Below, in pieces: positions 62,766 through 64,000 of a stretch of DNA of 64,000 bases (position 1 is the first letter of the stretch; each line of letters begins with the position of its first letter). The stretch comes from Chaenocephalus aceratus. Lineage: Eukaryota; Chordata; Actinopteri; Perciformes; Channichthyidae. The stretch is from positions 22,098,546 to 22,162,545 of the forward strand of contig CM043791.1 of the NCBI GenBank assembly GCA_023974075.1, in the 5' to 3' direction. The notes beneath the pieces were generated by a model, which saw only the letters and a program-made list of their open reading frames with translations, was not told the DNA's origin and did no database searches. The position numbers and the translations under genes are program-made.

Positions 62766-64000
62766 TTATCGTAGCTGCCTGCACATACAATATATCCGAT
62801 TAAAGCTGAGGTTCCACAGATTATTTAGGTATATCATCACTAAGTGATCCGAACTCTTGACAGGGGAAGCAAACACAGACATCACAACACATACCTTTAT
62901 GGAGCTTTTACGGGAGATCGTCTCACCGTAGCTGTCAATCTGATCAAAAGACTGGTTCAATGGCATTAAAAGTTTTAAAACGAGAAAAAACGCGGCTGAA
63001 TCGGTTAATCCATAGGTTGAAATTGTTTCTGGGTAATACTTTTTTTAATTTATAATCCATAATTCCATTTTTATGTAAAAATCGGAGAGTAAAAATTAGC
63101 TGCTAATGGTAGCCACCAGAGTTATCACAGCTTCCGGTCTTGGCTATGCGGCAGTCTCACACACACACACACATTACCAAATAAGGAGTATGTGGGAGTT
63201 CCCCTCGATTCCATTTACTCTGACTGTTAGAAAGAGATGTCAATCAGAACCAGAAGTGGTTTTTTTTGCTAAATCTCTCTAAAAAGGTCAGATTTCACTT
63301 GCTTTGCATCAATCTTGATACAGGGTACTTATATGTTGTAGTTTGGATTCCTAAAGCTTTTAGTCTACCATCCCATCATTCAAGGGTGGTTTTCACTATA
63401 AGTAATTTTTTTTTTGGACACAATAATTTACATTTTTTTACTGTGTTCAATCTGAATTTACTTTAAAATAAAAACATCTATATTGATTCTGACACTTCTA
63501 CATCCAACTCACAGGTGTAACCTTGCTTTGAGAAAACAGATTATTAATTTAACCCTTTTAGAAGGGAAGATATGGTCATTTGTTCTGGGAATGTAATCGA
63601 GCCCGAGACCTGAAAAACAGGCTCGGGGCTTAACAATTAAGATCATAATATCATATGAAACAGCTTTATTTCCCTATGTTCTTCTTGACAACGATAAGCA
63701 CATTCACGCACTCACGTTAGAGTTTTCTGAACATATGCTAATGTCTATGTATTTAGGAAATCATTTTAAATATTTTCCATAAAATATGTTGATTGATGGC
63801 ACGATGATTTAATCTCTTCTTTAAACTTCAAAACATCACACCAGACCCAGATGTTTAATCCCTGCCTGAGTGAACTGTGGCACAAGTATGAGGAAATGAC
63901 AGTTAGATTCAATTATGGAACATTATACATATGTTATTATTATTGTATGTATTCCAGACATAATATTATACTCATCACACCTACAAACAAAGGCTATTGA
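62766..64000. other. Intergenic, no gene seen
   Basis: AT-rich sequence to the window end, with no recognisable exon, RNA gene or transposon terminus. Confidence 0.5.

Overview
This window looks like vertebrate genomic DNA, almost certainly from a teleost fish and possibly a percomorph. The evidence is intron-split genes with GT/AG borders, a conserved gene neighbourhood, and a dense load of fish-type transposons (L2, Rex-type LINEs, Ty3/gypsy, hAT MITEs, a Rex3-like tail). No prokaryotic features, tRNA genes or CRISPR arrays were seen.

Three host genes are well supported. amigo1 (+) has its coding exon at 32197-33747 and a probable 5' UTR exon ending at 30820. An ataxin-7-like gene, atxn7l2 (-), has nine coding exons at 41912-46813. 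A synaptophysin-like gene, sypl2 (-), has five coding exons at 54477-57359. From memory, human 1p13.3 reads SYPL2-ATXN7L2-CYB561D1-AMIGO1, so the order and orientations match. CYB561D1 should lie between amigo1 and atxn7l2 but could not be found. A possible signal-peptide exon of an unknown gene lies head-to-head with amigo1 at about 30.4 kb.

The left third (0-22 kb) is a transposon graveyard with some very young insertions. It holds a truncated LINE RT (375-1795) and a LINE 5' fragment with a 2A-like peptide (3936-4870). A 4.6-kb inverted-repeat unit (about 7190-11757) carries a THAP exon, a histone H3 tail fragment with its RNA stem-loop, and an exon-split SWIM-finger gene. A Ty3/gypsy element with apparently identical LTRs (11793-21439) contains an apparently complete L2 LINE (14025-18893).

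The middle holds a 3.0-kb foldback element (23601-26604), gene-poor sequence, amigo1, two adjacent foldback MITEs (38185-39524), and the atxn7l2 locus. The right part holds hAT-type elements with 8-bp target duplications, a three-layer nested insertion (48821-52050), sypl2, and more MITEs.

The three host genes probably do not form one pathway: AMIGO1 is a neural adhesion protein, ATXN7L2 is related to a SAGA deubiquitinase-module protein, and SYPL2 is a muscle triad-membrane protein. The strongest candidates for something new are the THAP/SWIM/H3 unit and the L2 element whose ORF1 and ORF2 share one frame interrupted by a single TGA.
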